In this document: in pieces, positions 45,926-54,371 of the stretch
Layout: each line of letters opens with the position of its first letter
Numbering within the stretch: position 1 is the first letter of the stretch
Assembly (NCBI RefSeq): GCF_023715445.1
Contig: NZ_JAMBOD010000003.1
Span: 248,001 to 312,000 of the forward strand
DNA: 64,000 nt
Direction of reading: 5' to 3'
Origin: Fictibacillus nanhaiensis
GTDB taxonomy: Bacteria > Bacillota > Bacilli > Bacillales > Fictibacillaceae
Translations under genes and position numbers: made by a program
Notes under the pieces: generated by a model
Database searches by the model: none
Seen by the model: only the letters and a program-made list of their open reading frames with translations
What the model was told of the DNA's origin: nothing

Positions 45926-46423
45926 ATGGAATTTATAGTTGCACTTAACGGGAAGGTAAACTACCCCTTAACATTAGATCCGGGTGTCTGGATTTTTGAC
46001 GATAGAAAAGAAGACCTGAATACGCTGTTTGACCGGAAAAATAATAAAGAAAGTGAACAAGAAAAATATTTAAAAGATGTTTCTGCTCACTGGGACAGAG
46101 AATTGCAGGAAGGCGCTGTTCCACCTTCTGAAAAACAAAAACCAAAAACAACCTTAAAGGAAACGCTCTTAACTAGTTCCTTTGCTATTTCGCTGTCGTA
46201 CTTCATCTATAATGCACAACCGCACCCTGACGCAGAGAAAGTAACATTTAAGTCAGGGGACGGTAACGTAGAAATCACACTTAAAGAAGCTCAAGAAGGA
46301 TATCTGGCTTTTTCCGAAAACGGAAAACCGTTAAAAACAGACGGTCCTGTTCACTTTTACTTTGGTGATGGAAGCAACAAAGAAAATCCGATCAAGCATA
46401 TTACAGCCATTACGATTCAATAA
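45926..46423 (+). CDS. ylaL: YlaL-like protein
   Basis: A 165-residue protein in the position of B. subtilis ylaL, next to the PhoH-like gene. It has an N-terminal beta-rich part (EFIVALNGKVNYPLTLDPGVWIFDDRK), a short hydrophobic patch at about 81-94 (LLTSSFAISLSYFIYN) and a C-terminal beta region. Some records call YlaL a peptidyl-prolyl isomerase; I see nothing to support that. CAAGGAGGC precedes the ATG. It is divergent from ylaN and convergent with the PhoH gene. Confidence 0.8.
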   Translation: MEFIVALNGKVNYPLTLDPGVWIFDDRKEDLNTLFDRKNNKESEQEKYLKDVSAHWDRELQEGAVPPSEKQKPKTTLKETLLTSSFAISLSYFIYNAQPHPDAEKVTFKSGDGNVEITLKEAQEGYLAFSENGKPLKTDGPVHFYFGDGSNKENPIKHITAITIQ

Positions 46424-46432
46424 AGAAGATCT

Positions 46433-46463
46433 CTGGACAGCTCAACCGAGAGCTGTCTTTTTT
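46433..46463. terminator. Terminator between ylaL and the PhoH gene
   Basis: GACAGCTC / GAGCTGTC with a 6-nt loop and TTTTTT on the plus strand. Confidence 0.8.
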
Positions 46464-46465
46464 CA

Positions 46466-47800
46466 TTATAAAAGGTCAGCAGCGATCTGCGCTAGCGAAG
46501 AACGTTCTCCTTTTTCCAGCCGGACGTGGCCGCTGACAGACTGGTCTTTAAATTTTTCCACCACATACGTTAATCCGTTTGTAAATTCATCCAAATAAGG
46601 ATGGTCAATCTGCTGAGGATCACCAAGCAGTACAATTTTACTTCCTTCCCCTACCCTTGTTAGGATAGTCTTTACTTCATGCTTCGTTAAGTTTTGGGCT
46701 TCATCAATTATAATAAACTGATCAGGAAGGCTTCTCCCTCTGATATAGGTAAGTGCTTCAACATGGATCGAACCTATGCCAGCCAAGATTTTTTCAAGCT
46801 CCCCTTGCTTTTTCGTGTTAAATAAATATTCCAGATTGTCATAGACCGGCTGCATCCATGGTTTAAGCTTTTCTTCTTTCTCCCCCGGCAGATAGCCGAT
46901 GTCCTTGCCGACAGGAACAATAGGGCGTGCGATAAATAATTTTATATAATCTTTTAAGTCTTCTGTCTGCAGCAATGCAGCGGCAAGAGTAATTAATGTT
47001 TTACCCGTCCCGGCCTTACCGATCAAAGTAACAAGCGGCAGGTCTTTTCGCAGCAATAGTTCAAAAGCCATTTTTTGCTGCACATTTCTTGCCCGTATTC
47101 CCCAAATCTGTTCAGAATCATATCGCAAAGGCTTGAGAGTTTTTCCGAATTCGTCAACTTTTCCTAGTGCTGAAACAGAAGACCTAAAAACATCTTTTAA
47201 GATAACAAATTGATGTGGATAAAATGAATGTCCTGTTAGTTCAATAAGCTGCAATTCATTTTTCTCATAAAATTTACTCAGCAGATCTCCTTGCACATAG
47301 ATCTCTTTATAGCCTGTATAGGTCTGATCATTCTTATCAATGACCCTGTCACTTAAAAAATCCTCAGCTTCTAGGCCGAGGGCATCGGCTTTTACCCGGA
47401 CTAGTACATCTTTTGAAACCAGAATCACCCTAATACCGCTATTTTTTTCCTCTTCCTGCTGCTGCAGATTTAAAGTAACCGCAAGAATCCGGTTATCATT
47501 CGTCGGTTCAACAAATGTTTCCTGAAGCCTTTGAAACGATTTATGGTTAAGTTCTACACGAAGCTTTCCCCCGTTTTCCAGCGGCACCCCTATATGAAGC
47601 TTTCCATTTTGTCTGACCCGGTCAATCAAGCGGGAAACTTCTCTTGCATTCCTTCCAATTTCGTCCATGTAACGTTTTTTGGAATCCACTTCCTCTAACA
47701 CGACAGCAGGTATGACTACTTCACTATCTCCAAAAGATTGTATCGAATAAGGATCCTGCAACAGCACGTTCGTATCTAGGACGTATCGTTTATTCAACAT
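46466..47800 (-). CDS. ylaK: PIN-PhoH family ATPase YlaK
   Basis: Cytoplasmic PhoH2-type protein joining an N-terminal PIN nuclease domain (YVLDTNVLLQDP at 6-17; acidic metal ligands) to a C-terminal PhoH ATPase/helicase-like domain. The latter has Walker A GKAGTGKT near 264-271, Walker B FIIIDEAQN near 357-365 and the LLGDPQQID segment. Members unwind and cleave RNA. The length of 444 residues matches YlaK. AGGAGG precedes the ATG. Confidence 0.94.
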   Translation of the reverse strand: MLNKRYVLDTNVLLQDPYSIQSFGDSEVVIPAVVLEEVDSKKRYMDEIGRNAREVSRLIDRVRQNGKLHIGVPLENGGKLRVELNHKSFQRLQETFVEPTNDNRILAVTLNLQQQEEEKNSGIRVILVSKDVLVRVKADALGLEAEDFLSDRVIDKNDQTYTGYKEIYVQGDLLSKFYEKNELQLIELTGHSFYPHQFVILKDVFRSSVSALGKVDEFGKTLKPLRYDSEQIWGIRARNVQQKMAFELLLRKDLPLVTLIGKAGTGKTLITLAAALLQTEDLKDYIKLFIARPIVPVGKDIGYLPGEKEEKLKPWMQPVYDNLEYLFNTKKQGELEKILAGIGSIHVEALTYIRGRSLPDQFIIIDEAQNLTKHEVKTILTRVGEGSKIVLLGDPQQIDHPYLDEFTNGLTYVVEKFKDQSVSGHVRLEKGERSSLAQIAADLL

Positions 47801-47937
47801 TCAGCCTCCTGACTTAAATGTAATCCTATTTATAAAGTGCATTTTTATGGACTATCTATTAAAAATGTATGTCTTAAGGAATAAAGTTAGAAGAATGTAC
47901 AAAAAATAACGGAAATGACTTGGAAGGACTGATATGA

Positions 47938-48570
47938 TTGAAGACATTCCGTATTGCTGCTGTATTATGCGCAATCTTTGTTCTGTTTGGCTGCATGAAT
48001 GAAAAAAATAATGATAATGCTCAAGCTGATAAAAATATACCGCGTCTTACAAAAGTGAATCAAACAGCTGAAAGCAAAAAGCCTGATCAGCCCAAAGGTT
48101 CACAGGAAATTTCCAGACATCTCGTAGGATTGGCTACAGGTATCCCAGGTGTTGAAGATGCAACTGCAGTTGTATTAGGTCCATACGCAGTTGTAGGAAT
48201 CGATGTTGATCGTAAGCTCGATAATTCTCGTGTAGGTTCTATCAAATACTCTGTAGCAGAAGCTCTAAAAAATGATCCTAATGGAAAAAACGCTCTTGTA
48301 ACTGCAGATCCTGATACAACAGAAAGACTGCGTCAGATGGGAAAACAGATTCGCCAGGGACATCCTATAGGGGGAATCGCAAATGAGCTCGCTGGAATCG
48401 TCGGCCGTTTGATGCCACAAGTTCCGCACAGCCTGCAAACAGAAAAGCCATCGCCTACAGAAACAAATAACAGCCAGCTTTCAGAAAAAGAAGAGCGTCA
48501 GCTGAAAGATAATCAGAAAAAGCATGAAAAATCCGATAAGAATCAGCCGCAGCGATTAAACGAGAGCTAA
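47938..48570 (+). CDS. ylaJ: YhcN/YlaJ family sporulation lipoprotein
   Basis: Lipoprotein made in the forespore or spore membrane and linked to germination in B. subtilis. The 210 residues have a signal peptide with lipobox LFGC (cysteine about 19), then the YhcN/YlaJ domain with GLATGIPGVEDATAVVLGPYAVVGIDVDRKLD at about 63-94, and a hydrophilic C-terminal tail rich in Glu, Lys and Gln. The start is TTG at 47938, eight bases after AAGGAC. It is divergent from the PhoH gene. Confidence 0.92.
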   Translation: MKTFRIAAVLCAIFVLFGCMNEKNNDNAQADKNIPRLTKVNQTAESKKPDQPKGSQEISRHLVGLATGIPGVEDATAVVLGPYAVVGIDVDRKLDNSRVGSIKYSVAEALKNDPNGKNALVTADPDTTERLRQMGKQIRQGHPIGGIANELAGIVGRLMPQVPHSLQTEKPSPTETNNSQLSEKEERQLKDNQKKHEKSDKNQPQRLNES

Positions 48571-48578
48571 ACATTACG

Positions 48579-48622
48579 ATGACTGATATGGGATGAACTC
48601 AGCCTTTATCAGTCATTTTTTT
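48579..48622 (+). terminator. Terminator of ylaJ
   Basis: ATGACTGAT / ATCAGTCAT, 20-nt loop, followed by TTTTTT. Confidence 0.75.
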
Positions 48623-48649
48623 ATGAAAATAAATTGACGATTTATGTCG

Positions 48650-48749
48650 AAAATCGTGTATTTTTCATTTAACGTGGGATTTTTTAAAATAACGAGGGTT
48701 TCTTTAAATTAACGTGGGATTTTTTAAAATAATGCGGGATTATCCAGAA
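48650..48749. repeat. 20-bp tandem array with core AACGTGGGATTT, four clear units plus one degenerate
   Basis: Units begin at 48670, 48690, 48710 and 48730; the first and third (TAACGTGGGATTTTTTAAAA) are identical, the second and fourth diverge, and 48650-48669 is a poorer copy. The core recurs in inverse orientation at 40529-40609. It occupies the 341 bp between ylaJ and ylaI, which otherwise holds the ylaJ terminator and the ylaI promoter. A 120-residue antisense frame over this gap is not credible. Confidence 0.85.
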
Positions 48750-48881
48750 GTTACCAAAAATCTCATGATATATGTCGTTATCAGACGCACATACTTTGTT
48801 ATAGTCCTCTTGAAATACACAAAAACGTTCAATCTTCTCTGGAGTACTTCAATTCCCTTGCTTAATTTACAATTTCCTTTA

Positions 48882-48890
48882 TGGTATACT
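48882..48890 (+). promoter_or_regulatory. Extended -10 promoter of ylaI
   Basis: TGGTATACT (TG-n-TATACT) lies 22 bp before the ylaI ATG, with TTTACA upstream at a short distance. Confidence 0.5.
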
Positions 48891-48911
48891 GATTGAAAGA
48901 GGTGAAATACG

Positions 48912-49112
48912 ATGCGTGTAAAATGCGTATTATGCGATACAATTGAAGTTATTGAAAACGAATGTATACTTGCAAAAAAACTAAGAAACAGACCGATACA
49001 CACGTTTATGTGCGAGCCATGCAAAGAGCGGATCACGCGAAAAACAGCACAGCGGGAAGCGACAGGTAATTTTACACTATATAAAAGTCCCGATACGAAC
49101 AATGATTGGTAA
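48912..49112 (+). CDS. ylaI: YlaI family zinc-ribbon protein (DUF2197)
   Basis: A 66-residue protein with cysteine pairs CVLC at 5-8 and CEPC at 34-37, the zinc ribbon of the YlaI family; function unknown. AGAGGTGA precedes the ATG. Its last codons overlap the start of the next membrane-protein gene by 11 bp, so the two are coupled. Confidence 0.92.
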   Translation: MRVKCVLCDTIEVIENECILAKKLRNRPIHTFMCEPCKERITRKTAQREATGNFTLYKSPDTNNDW

Positions 49113-49542
49113 CCGGTTAATAAACTGGTTTATATTTGGCACGATCGCCGGCACTTTGCTGGCTTGTTTTTTTTATTGGATAGAAAGAGGGCTGGAAATC
49201 AAACTTTATACTTTTTTGCTGAACATTGATTTTTTGCCTTTACCTGATACCATTATTTATTCTGTCCCTGTTCAGTTTGTTATGCATCTATTCATATCTG
49301 TTATTCTGATCGCTATCATTGATATACTTTATGAACGATTTTCTCATCCATTTCTCCTATCTGTAATCATTAATGCTATTATGTCCTTTACCTTTTTTCC
49401 CCTTTATCAAATGGCTATTTCAAAGCCGTTCTTCCCTCCATTTTTCTTTCCATTTACACTGTGGATTATCGGACACATTTTATATGCACTATTAATTGGA
49501 TACTTGGTTTCATATATACATAAAAAAAGGAGTGCTGATTGA
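49102..49542 (+). CDS. Uncharacterised polytopic membrane protein
   Basis: A 146-residue protein with four hydrophobic helices (about 7-26, 50-75, 84-105 and 116-137) and several prolines and phenylalanines in PFFPPFFFPF. I do not recognise a family. It overlaps the end of ylaI and has no independent ribosome site other than sequence inside ylaI, suggesting coupling. Its stop codon meets that of the opposite gene inside a palindrome at 49532-49549. Confidence 0.75.
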   Translation: MIGNRLINWFIFGTIAGTLLACFFYWIERGLEIKLYTFLLNIDFLPLPDTIIYSVPVQFVMHLFISVILIAIIDILYERFSHPFLLSVIINAIMSFTFFPLYQMAISKPFFPPFFFPFTLWIIGHILYALLIGYLVSYIHKKRSAD

Positions 49543-49555
49543 TCAGCACCCCTCG
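49528..49555. terminator. Palindrome over two convergent stop codons
   Basis: GTGCTGAT-TG-ATCAGCAC is perfect; the two converging genes end inside it. There is no T run on the plus strand, so its terminator strength is doubtful. Confidence 0.45.
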
Positions 49556-49821
49556 TTAAATCTTGGTTCATTTATAATTCCTTCATATAAAGCATCTACA
49601 GCATCAACAAAAAACCGCTCTGTTCTCTCAACGCCTTCTGCTTTAAATTCTACGATGTAAAAATGACCCTGAATAGTTACAGATTGAATGTTAACTTGAT
49701 GGTCGTCTTTTAGGATTTCACTAAAAAATTCAAAAGTATCCTTTGCTGCTAAATCGTGAGGCCGTTCTTCATGCACCTTTTTAATGCTTAACCAATTTGA
49801 AAGAGCATCGACTAGCTTCAT
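49543..49821 (-). CDS. Uncharacterised 92-residue protein
   Basis: A small soluble protein with an alpha/beta pattern (MKLVDALSNWLSIKKVHEERP, then HQVNIQSVTIQGHFYIVEFKAEGVERTERFFVDAVDALYEGI). No motif is recognised. A GGGGG ribosome site precedes the ATG. It begins 11 bp after the ylaH-like gene and follows the same direction as typA, so it may be the last gene of a typA-ylaH-like unit. Confidence 0.78.
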   Translation of the reverse strand: MKLVDALSNWLSIKKVHEERPHDLAAKDTFEFFSEILKDDHQVNIQSVTIQGHFYIVEFKAEGVERTERFFVDAVDALYEGIINEPRFNEGC

Positions 49822-49832
49822 GATGAACCCCC

Positions 49833-50171
49833 TTATTTAGCTGCTTTCTTTTTACTTCGATATAATCTTACTTTGTAAATAATAAGGATTAGTGCTGCCA
49901 CAATTAACCCTTCTGCAACCGGCAGTCCGATTCCAAAGAACGCTAAGGGCATACATCCGATTATTAAGAATAAGTAGATCAATGCTGATTTTAAAGGCGG
50001 CAATTTCTTTGCGAATCCTAATTTAAAAACAATGATACTCAAGACTGTAATAACGATATATAACAGCAGAAAAGCTCTGACAGGGTCATTCTCGATCCCC
50101 AGCAGCAAAGCCATGGAAGATGAATCTTCCCCTGTCGCTTTCATGATTTCTTGTTCTTCCACGATTCCCAC
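49833..50171 (-). CDS. ylaH: YlaH-like membrane protein
   Basis: A 112-residue protein with three hydrophobic helices (about 31-50, 59-78 and 80-98) and a basic C-terminus (RLYRSKKKAAK). Recognised as the YlaH-like family, which follows typA in Bacillus; function unknown. It begins 22 bp after typA and a good GAGTGGGAAT-type ribosome site is present. Confidence 0.87.
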   Translation of the reverse strand: MGIVEEQEIMKATGEDSSSMALLLGIENDPVRAFLLLYIVITVLSIIVFKLGFAKKLPPLKSALIYLFLIIGCMPLAFFGIGLPVAEGLIVAALILIIYKVRLYRSKKKAAK

Positions 50172-50193
50172 TCCCGCTTCTTAAAAGTTAAGT

Positions 50194-52035
50194 TTAGCCT
50201 TGAGCAAGTTTCTTTTTCTTCTCTACTCTTTCACGTTCGTTCTTATCAAGCACTTTTTTACGAAGACGAATACTTTCAGGTGTAACTTCACAATATTCAT
50301 CATCATTCAAGTATTCAAGTGCTTCTTCAAGTGACATAATACGCGGTTTTTTCATACTTACTGTTTGGTCTTTATTTGCTGAACGCATGTTCGTCATTTG
50401 TTTCACTTTAACAATATTAACCGTAATATCGTTCTCACGTGTGTGTTCCCCAACAATCATACCCATATAAACTTCAGTTCCTGGTTCAATGAAAATGGTA
50501 CCTCGGTCTTCAACACCCATTATTCCGTATTGAGAAGCTTTCCCGTTTTCCATGGAAACTAGTACACCTTGACGACGACCGCCAACATTTCCAGCAACCA
50601 TTGGCTGATAGCTGTCAAACGTATGATTCAGGATACCGTATCCGCGAGTCTGTGTTAAGAATTCAGTTGTATAACCGATCAATCCGCGAGCAGGTACCAT
50701 GAATTCAAGACGAACTTGTCCAGAACCATTGTTTATCATGTTCTTCATTTCACCTTTACGATCACCTAAAGATTCCATGATTGCACCTGTATACTCTTCT
50801 GGAATATCGATTTGAACATGCTCTACAGGTTCACATTTTACACCATCAATTTCACGAACGATTACTTCAGGTTTTGAAACTTGAAGTTCGAACCCTTCAC
50901 GGCGAAGGTTTTCGATTAAGATTGAAAGGTGGAGCTCTCCGCGTCCTGAAACTGTCCAAACATCAGGTGAGTCTGTATTTTCAACACGCAAACTTACGTC
51001 TGTTTCCAATTCAGCCATTAAACGTTCTTCAATTTTACGGCTTGTTACCCATTTTCCTTCACGTCCAGCAAATGGAGAGTTGTTTACTAAGAAAGTCATC
51101 TTAAGTGTTGGCTCATCAATACGAAGTACTGGAAGAGCTTCTTCATGGCCTTCAGGACATACTGTTTCACCAACATTGATTTCTTCCATCCCAGATACCG
51201 CAATAAGATCTCCAGCTTTAGCTTCATTAATCTCAATACGCTTAAGACCAAGGAAACCAAACAGCTTTGTTACACGGAACTTCTTCACAGATCCATCAAG
51301 CTTCATAAGAGATACTGCTTGTCCAACTTTGATCGTACCGCGGAATACACGTCCGATGCCGATACGGCCAAGATAGTCGTTGTAGTCAAGCATCGTAATT
51401 TGGAATTGTAGCGGGTCAGCACTGTTATCGACCGGTGCTGGAATCGTTTCGATAATTGTATCAAGCAATGCTGTCATATCTTCATCTTGCTTGCTTGGAT
51501 CTGGATCCATTGAAGCTGTTCCTTTTAATGCTGAAGCATAAACAACCGGGAATTCAAGCTGTTCTTCTTCTGCTCCAAGGTCGATAAAAAGATCGATAAC
51601 TTCGTCTACAACTTCTTCTGGACGAGCAAAATCGCGGTCAATCTTGTTTACAACTACGATAGGCGTTAATTTCTGCTCAAGCGCCTTTTTTAATACAAAG
51701 CGAGTCTGAGGCATACATCCTTCATACGCATCTACAACAAGCAAAACACCGTCTACCATTTTCATGATACGCTCTACTTCACCGCCAAAGTCGGCGTGTC
51801 CAGGTGTATCCATGATATTAATACGTTTGTTATTATAATTAATGGCTGTATTTTTAGCCAAGATTGTAATACCGCGCTCACGTTCTAAATCATTTGAGTC
51901 CATTGCACGTTCGTTAACTTGTTCATTGTCACGGAATGTTCCTGACTGATGAAGCAGCTTGTCAACCAAGGTTGTTTTACCATGATCAACGTGGGCAATA
52001 ATCGCTATATTGCGTAAATCATCTCTTCTATTCAA
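50194..52035 (-). CDS. typA: Translational GTPase TypA/BipA
   Basis: Ribosome-binding GTPase involved in large-subunit assembly and stress adaptation. The 613 residues carry G1 [10 protein letters not shown] at about 14-23, G2 RGITI, G3 DTPGHADF, G4 VNKID and then EF-G-like domains II, III and V and the BipA-specific C-terminal domain ending [24 protein letters not shown]. The start is TTG with AAGGAGAG upstream. An extended -10 promoter lies about 60 bp upstream. Confidence 0.97.
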   Translation of the reverse strand: MNRRDDLRNIAIIAHVDHGKTTLVDKLLHQSGTFRDNEQVNERAMDSNDLERERGITILAKNTAINYNNKRINIMDTPGHADFGGEVERIMKMVDGVLLVVDAYEGCMPQTRFVLKKALEQKLTPIVVVNKIDRDFARPEEVVDEVIDLFIDLGAEEEQLEFPVVYASALKGTASMDPDPSKQDEDMTALLDTIIETIPAPVDNSADPLQFQITMLDYNDYLGRIGIGRVFRGTIKVGQAVSLMKLDGSVKKFRVTKLFGFLGLKRIEINEAKAGDLIAVSGMEEINVGETVCPEGHEEALPVLRIDEPTLKMTFLVNNSPFAGREGKWVTSRKIEERLMAELETDVSLRVENTDSPDVWTVSGRGELHLSILIENLRREGFELQVSKPEVIVREIDGVKCEPVEHVQIDIPEEYTGAIMESLGDRKGEMKNMINNGSGQVRLEFMVPARGLIGYTTEFLTQTRGYGILNHTFDSYQPMVAGNVGGRRQGVLVSMENGKASQYGIMGVEDRGTIFIEPGTEVYMGMIVGEHTRENDITVNIVKVKQMTNMRSANKDQTVSMKKPRIMSLEEALEYLNDDEYCEVTPESIRLRKKVLDKNERERVEKKKKLAQG

Positions 52036-52093
52036 AATTATTCTCTCCTTATATCCTATCTCTTTTTCTTATCATTTTTTGTTCAACTTGACT

Positions 52094-52102
52094 ATTATAT
52101 CA
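52094..52102 (-). promoter_or_regulatory. Extended -10 promoter of typA
   Basis: TGATATAAT on the minus strand is a perfect TG-n-TATAAT element, giving a leader of about 50 nt. The -35 is poor, as is common with extended -10 promoters. Confidence 0.6.
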
Positions 52103-52190
52103 CAAATTTAATTAAAGGCTTTTTCTTTTTATGTAAATTCGTTACACTTATGATGCAGCATCGGCTGATTTATTTACACTGGAGGTCATC

Positions 52191-52361
52191 ATGAACGTAG
52201 TTTTCTTGATTATTGCTTTACTTACTGCACTTGCGATATGTGGAATTGGCGTAGCGATCGGTGAAAAAAGTTTATTAATATTTATCATATCCATCGTTTC
52301 TGTTTTCATATTAATGGGATACGGTTTTTCGTTAAAGAAAAAGCAAAGAGAGCGTTCATAA
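52191..52361 (+). CDS. ylaF: YlaF-like small membrane protein
   Basis: A 56-residue protein with two hydrophobic helices (about 3-23 and 28-46) and a basic end (KKKQRERS). GGAGG lies five bases before the ATG. It is divergent from typA, as ylaF is in B. subtilis. Function unknown. The terminator arm overlaps its last codons. Confidence 0.82.
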   Translation: MNVVFLIIALLTALAICGIGVAIGEKSLLIFIISIVSVFILMGYGFSLKKKQRERS

Positions 52362-52384
52362 GAAGCTCTCTTCGTTTTTATTTT
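52346..52384. terminator. Bidirectional terminator between ylaF and suhB
   Basis: GAGAGC / GCTCTC with an 11-nt loop; TTCGTTTTTATTTT follows on the plus strand. It includes the ylaF stop codon. Confidence 0.75.
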
Positions 52385-53172
52385 ATTAAATATCCTAAAA
52401 GTTCTTCATGCAAACCTGGTTTTGCCGCAAGAATACTATTTTGTTCAAGGAGCTGTATTGGTTTCCCATCCGTTTTCGTTGCAATTCCGCCAACTTCATT
52501 CAGCAGTATCAGACCAGCAGCAAAATCCCAAGGCGACAATCTCATTGTCATATACGCATCTAATTTTCCTGATGCAACATATGCGAGTTCAATGGCAGCA
52601 GAGCCGTATGAACGTGTACCTCTGGACTTTCGGACTATTTCTTGCACATTTTCGTGATTAATCCTTTTATTCGGACCCACCCATGTAGCATTTACTCCTA
52701 TTACCGCTTCAGAAAGAGAAGCTTTATCTAATCGGGGAAGCTCATAGTCATTTAAGAATGCCCCTTCTCCATCTTTGGCAAAATAGAGATTTTCTCCGCC
52801 AACGTCGTAAATCAACCCGATCTTTCCTTTTCCGTTTTCATAAATTCCAATGGAGATCGCAAAATTAGACTGCTGATGGATAAAGTTTGTGGTTCCATCG
52901 ATCGGGTCAATAATCCAAATAATACCCGCTTTATCCTTGATATCATCTCCATATCCTTCTTCACCAATAACTCTGTGATCAGGGAACATTTCTTGTATTT
53001 TTTCGATAAAAAACTTTTCGATTGCTTTATCCATATTAGTGACGAGGTCAGCAATATGTGATTTGTATGTAATCGTTAACGTATTTTCAAAAGACGCCTT
53101 TAATAGCTCTGCCGCTTCGAGTGTCCAAGCTTTAGCATGCTTCTCAATCATTTTCCATTCTTCATTTTTCAT
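52378..53172 (-). CDS. suhB: Inositol monophosphatase family protein (SuhB/YktC)
   Basis: Metal-dependent phosphatase. The 264 residues contain EEGYGDD at about 71-77 and WIIDPIDGTTNFIHQ at about 86-100, the two metal-binding motifs, and WDFAAGLILLNEVGG near 215-229. Activity on inositol-1-phosphate or related sugars is likely; in B. subtilis the gene is yktC (suhB), in this same place. GGGGTGA precedes the ATG. Confidence 0.93.
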   Translation of the reverse strand: MKNEEWKMIEKHAKAWTLEAAELLKASFENTLTITYKSHIADLVTNMDKAIEKFFIEKIQEMFPDHRVIGEEGYGDDIKDKAGIIWIIDPIDGTTNFIHQQSNFAISIGIYENGKGKIGLIYDVGGENLYFAKDGEGAFLNDYELPRLDKASLSEAVIGVNATWVGPNKRINHENVQEIVRKSRGTRSYGSAAIELAYVASGKLDAYMTMRLSPWDFAAGLILLNEVGGIATKTDGKPIQLLEQNSILAAKPGLHEELLGYLIK

Positions 53173-53222
53173 GATTTCACCCCTTGCCTTTCTTATTAGT
53201 ATATGTCAATTCCGACTTGTTC

Positions 53223-53263
53223 ACAAAAAAACGAACCATCCGTTCATGATGGATTCGTTTTTG
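53223..53263. terminator. Terminator of the small helical protein gene
   Basis: CGAATCCATC / GGATGGTTCG with a 6-nt loop between A and T runs; T run of seven on the minus strand. Confidence 0.85.
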
Positions 53264-53283
53264 CTACCCGCTATTTCTTTGAA

Positions 53284-53472
53284 TCATGCCTCAAGTCTCA
53301 CGAGCTCCAGCCTTAATCGTTCGAGCTTACGTTTAGAATCATTGATTTGTTTTTGATCTTTTGATTTTAAGGCATCAAACAATGTAACTAATTCGTAGTC
53401 AATCTCAAGTTTTAAAACTGGAATTCTTCTTTCTGCATCCGTTCTTTTTAAGGTATTCATTACTTGTTTCAT
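53284..53472 (-). CDS. Uncharacterised 62-residue helical protein
   Basis: A short, highly charged, probably all-helical protein (KLEIDYELVTLFDALKSKDQKQINDSKRKLERLRLELVRLEA) with a heptad-like C-terminal half, so a coiled coil is likely. It is not the UPF0223 protein YktA found at this place in B. subtilis. AAAGGATG lies upstream of the ATG, at a somewhat long distance, and a proper terminator follows, which supports it as a real single-gene unit. Confidence 0.65.
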   Translation of the reverse strand: MKQVMNTLKRTDAERRIPVLKLEIDYELVTLFDALKSKDQKQINDSKRKLERLRLELVRLEA

Positions 53473-53639
53473 ATCGCCGGCACATCCTTTCTTTTTTCGT
53501 ATTCATCTTTTATATATTTTATGAATGACTGATGTATAGTGAAACGGCACTTAGTGGAATCTAAAGCAAACATTTTTTTATAGAATTGCTTCTGTGATAA
53601 ACTTCTTTTGTATCGTTTTTAAATCAGGAGGAAACATTC

Positions 53640-54269
53640 ATGAATTTTAACGGATTTAAGGAACAAGATTTCAATGTATTTATGACAGATGGTCTTGAGC
53701 AGCGTATGGATCAAATCATTACTATTATTCGCCCTAAGCTAGAGGCGCTTGGCAATAAATTTGCTGATGAACTTACAGGTTTAACTGGTGAGGAAATGTT
53801 CTATCATGTTGCAAAACATGCTAGGCGTACTGTAAATCCCCCAAAAGATACATGGGTTGCTTTTGCTCCTAATAAAAGAGGGTACAAAATGCTGCCACAT
53901 TTTCAGATTGGATTGTTTGAAACGCATGTTTTTATCTGGTTTGCACTTATTTATGAATCACCGATAAAAGATTCATATGGAAAGGTGTTTTTAAAAAAGC
54001 TTCATAAGATTAAAAAAGACATTCCTGATTCCTATGTCTGGTCTGATGATCACACAAAGCCAGAAAGTTTTAAACACAGTGAAGTAAAAAAGGATAAATT
54101 AAAAGAAATGGCTGAACGTCTCAGCTCAGTGAAAAAAGCAGAATTGCTATGCGGCGTTCATATTCCTAAGGATGAAGCGGTGAATATGACAGAAGACGAA
54201 TGGTACAGCCGCATCACTGAAACGTTTAAAACCCTGTTACCCCTATATCACTTGAAAAAAAATCTGTAA
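53640..54269 (+). CDS. yktB: UPF0637 (DUF1054) family protein YktB
   Basis: A 209-residue soluble protein of unknown function, recognised by the N-terminal FNGFKEQDFNVFMTDGLEQRMDQIITIIRPKLEALG and by AFAPNKRGYKMLPHFQIGLFETHVFIWFALIYE near 81-113. AGGAGG precedes the ATG. It sits alone between the small helical gene and the nitronate monooxygenase gene. Confidence 0.92.
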   Translation: MNFNGFKEQDFNVFMTDGLEQRMDQIITIIRPKLEALGNKFADELTGLTGEEMFYHVAKHARRTVNPPKDTWVAFAPNKRGYKMLPHFQIGLFETHVFIWFALIYESPIKDSYGKVFLKKLHKIKKDIPDSYVWSDDHTKPESFKHSEVKKDKLKEMAERLSSVKKAELLCGVHIPKDEAVNMTEDEWYSRITETFKTLLPLYHLKKNL

Positions 54270-54270
54270 T

Positions 54271-54316
54271 AAAAAAAGTGGCAGGAAGCAGAAGTTCAAC
54301 TGCTTCTTACCACTAG
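54271..54316 (-). terminator. Terminator of the nitronate monooxygenase gene
   Basis: AGTGGCAGGAAGCAG / CTGCTTCTTACCACT with one bulge region, then seven T on the minus strand. Confidence 0.8.
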
Positions 54317-54371
54317 TATATTGCCGTATTGCATAAATGTATGGGTATGTATCACTATTGTAAGAAAAGTG

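Noticed and set aside
48740-49102. A 120-codon minus-strand frame between the 48650 array and ylaI
   Set aside because: Antisense to ylaI with its zinc-ribbon cysteines and to repeat DNA; no start signal.
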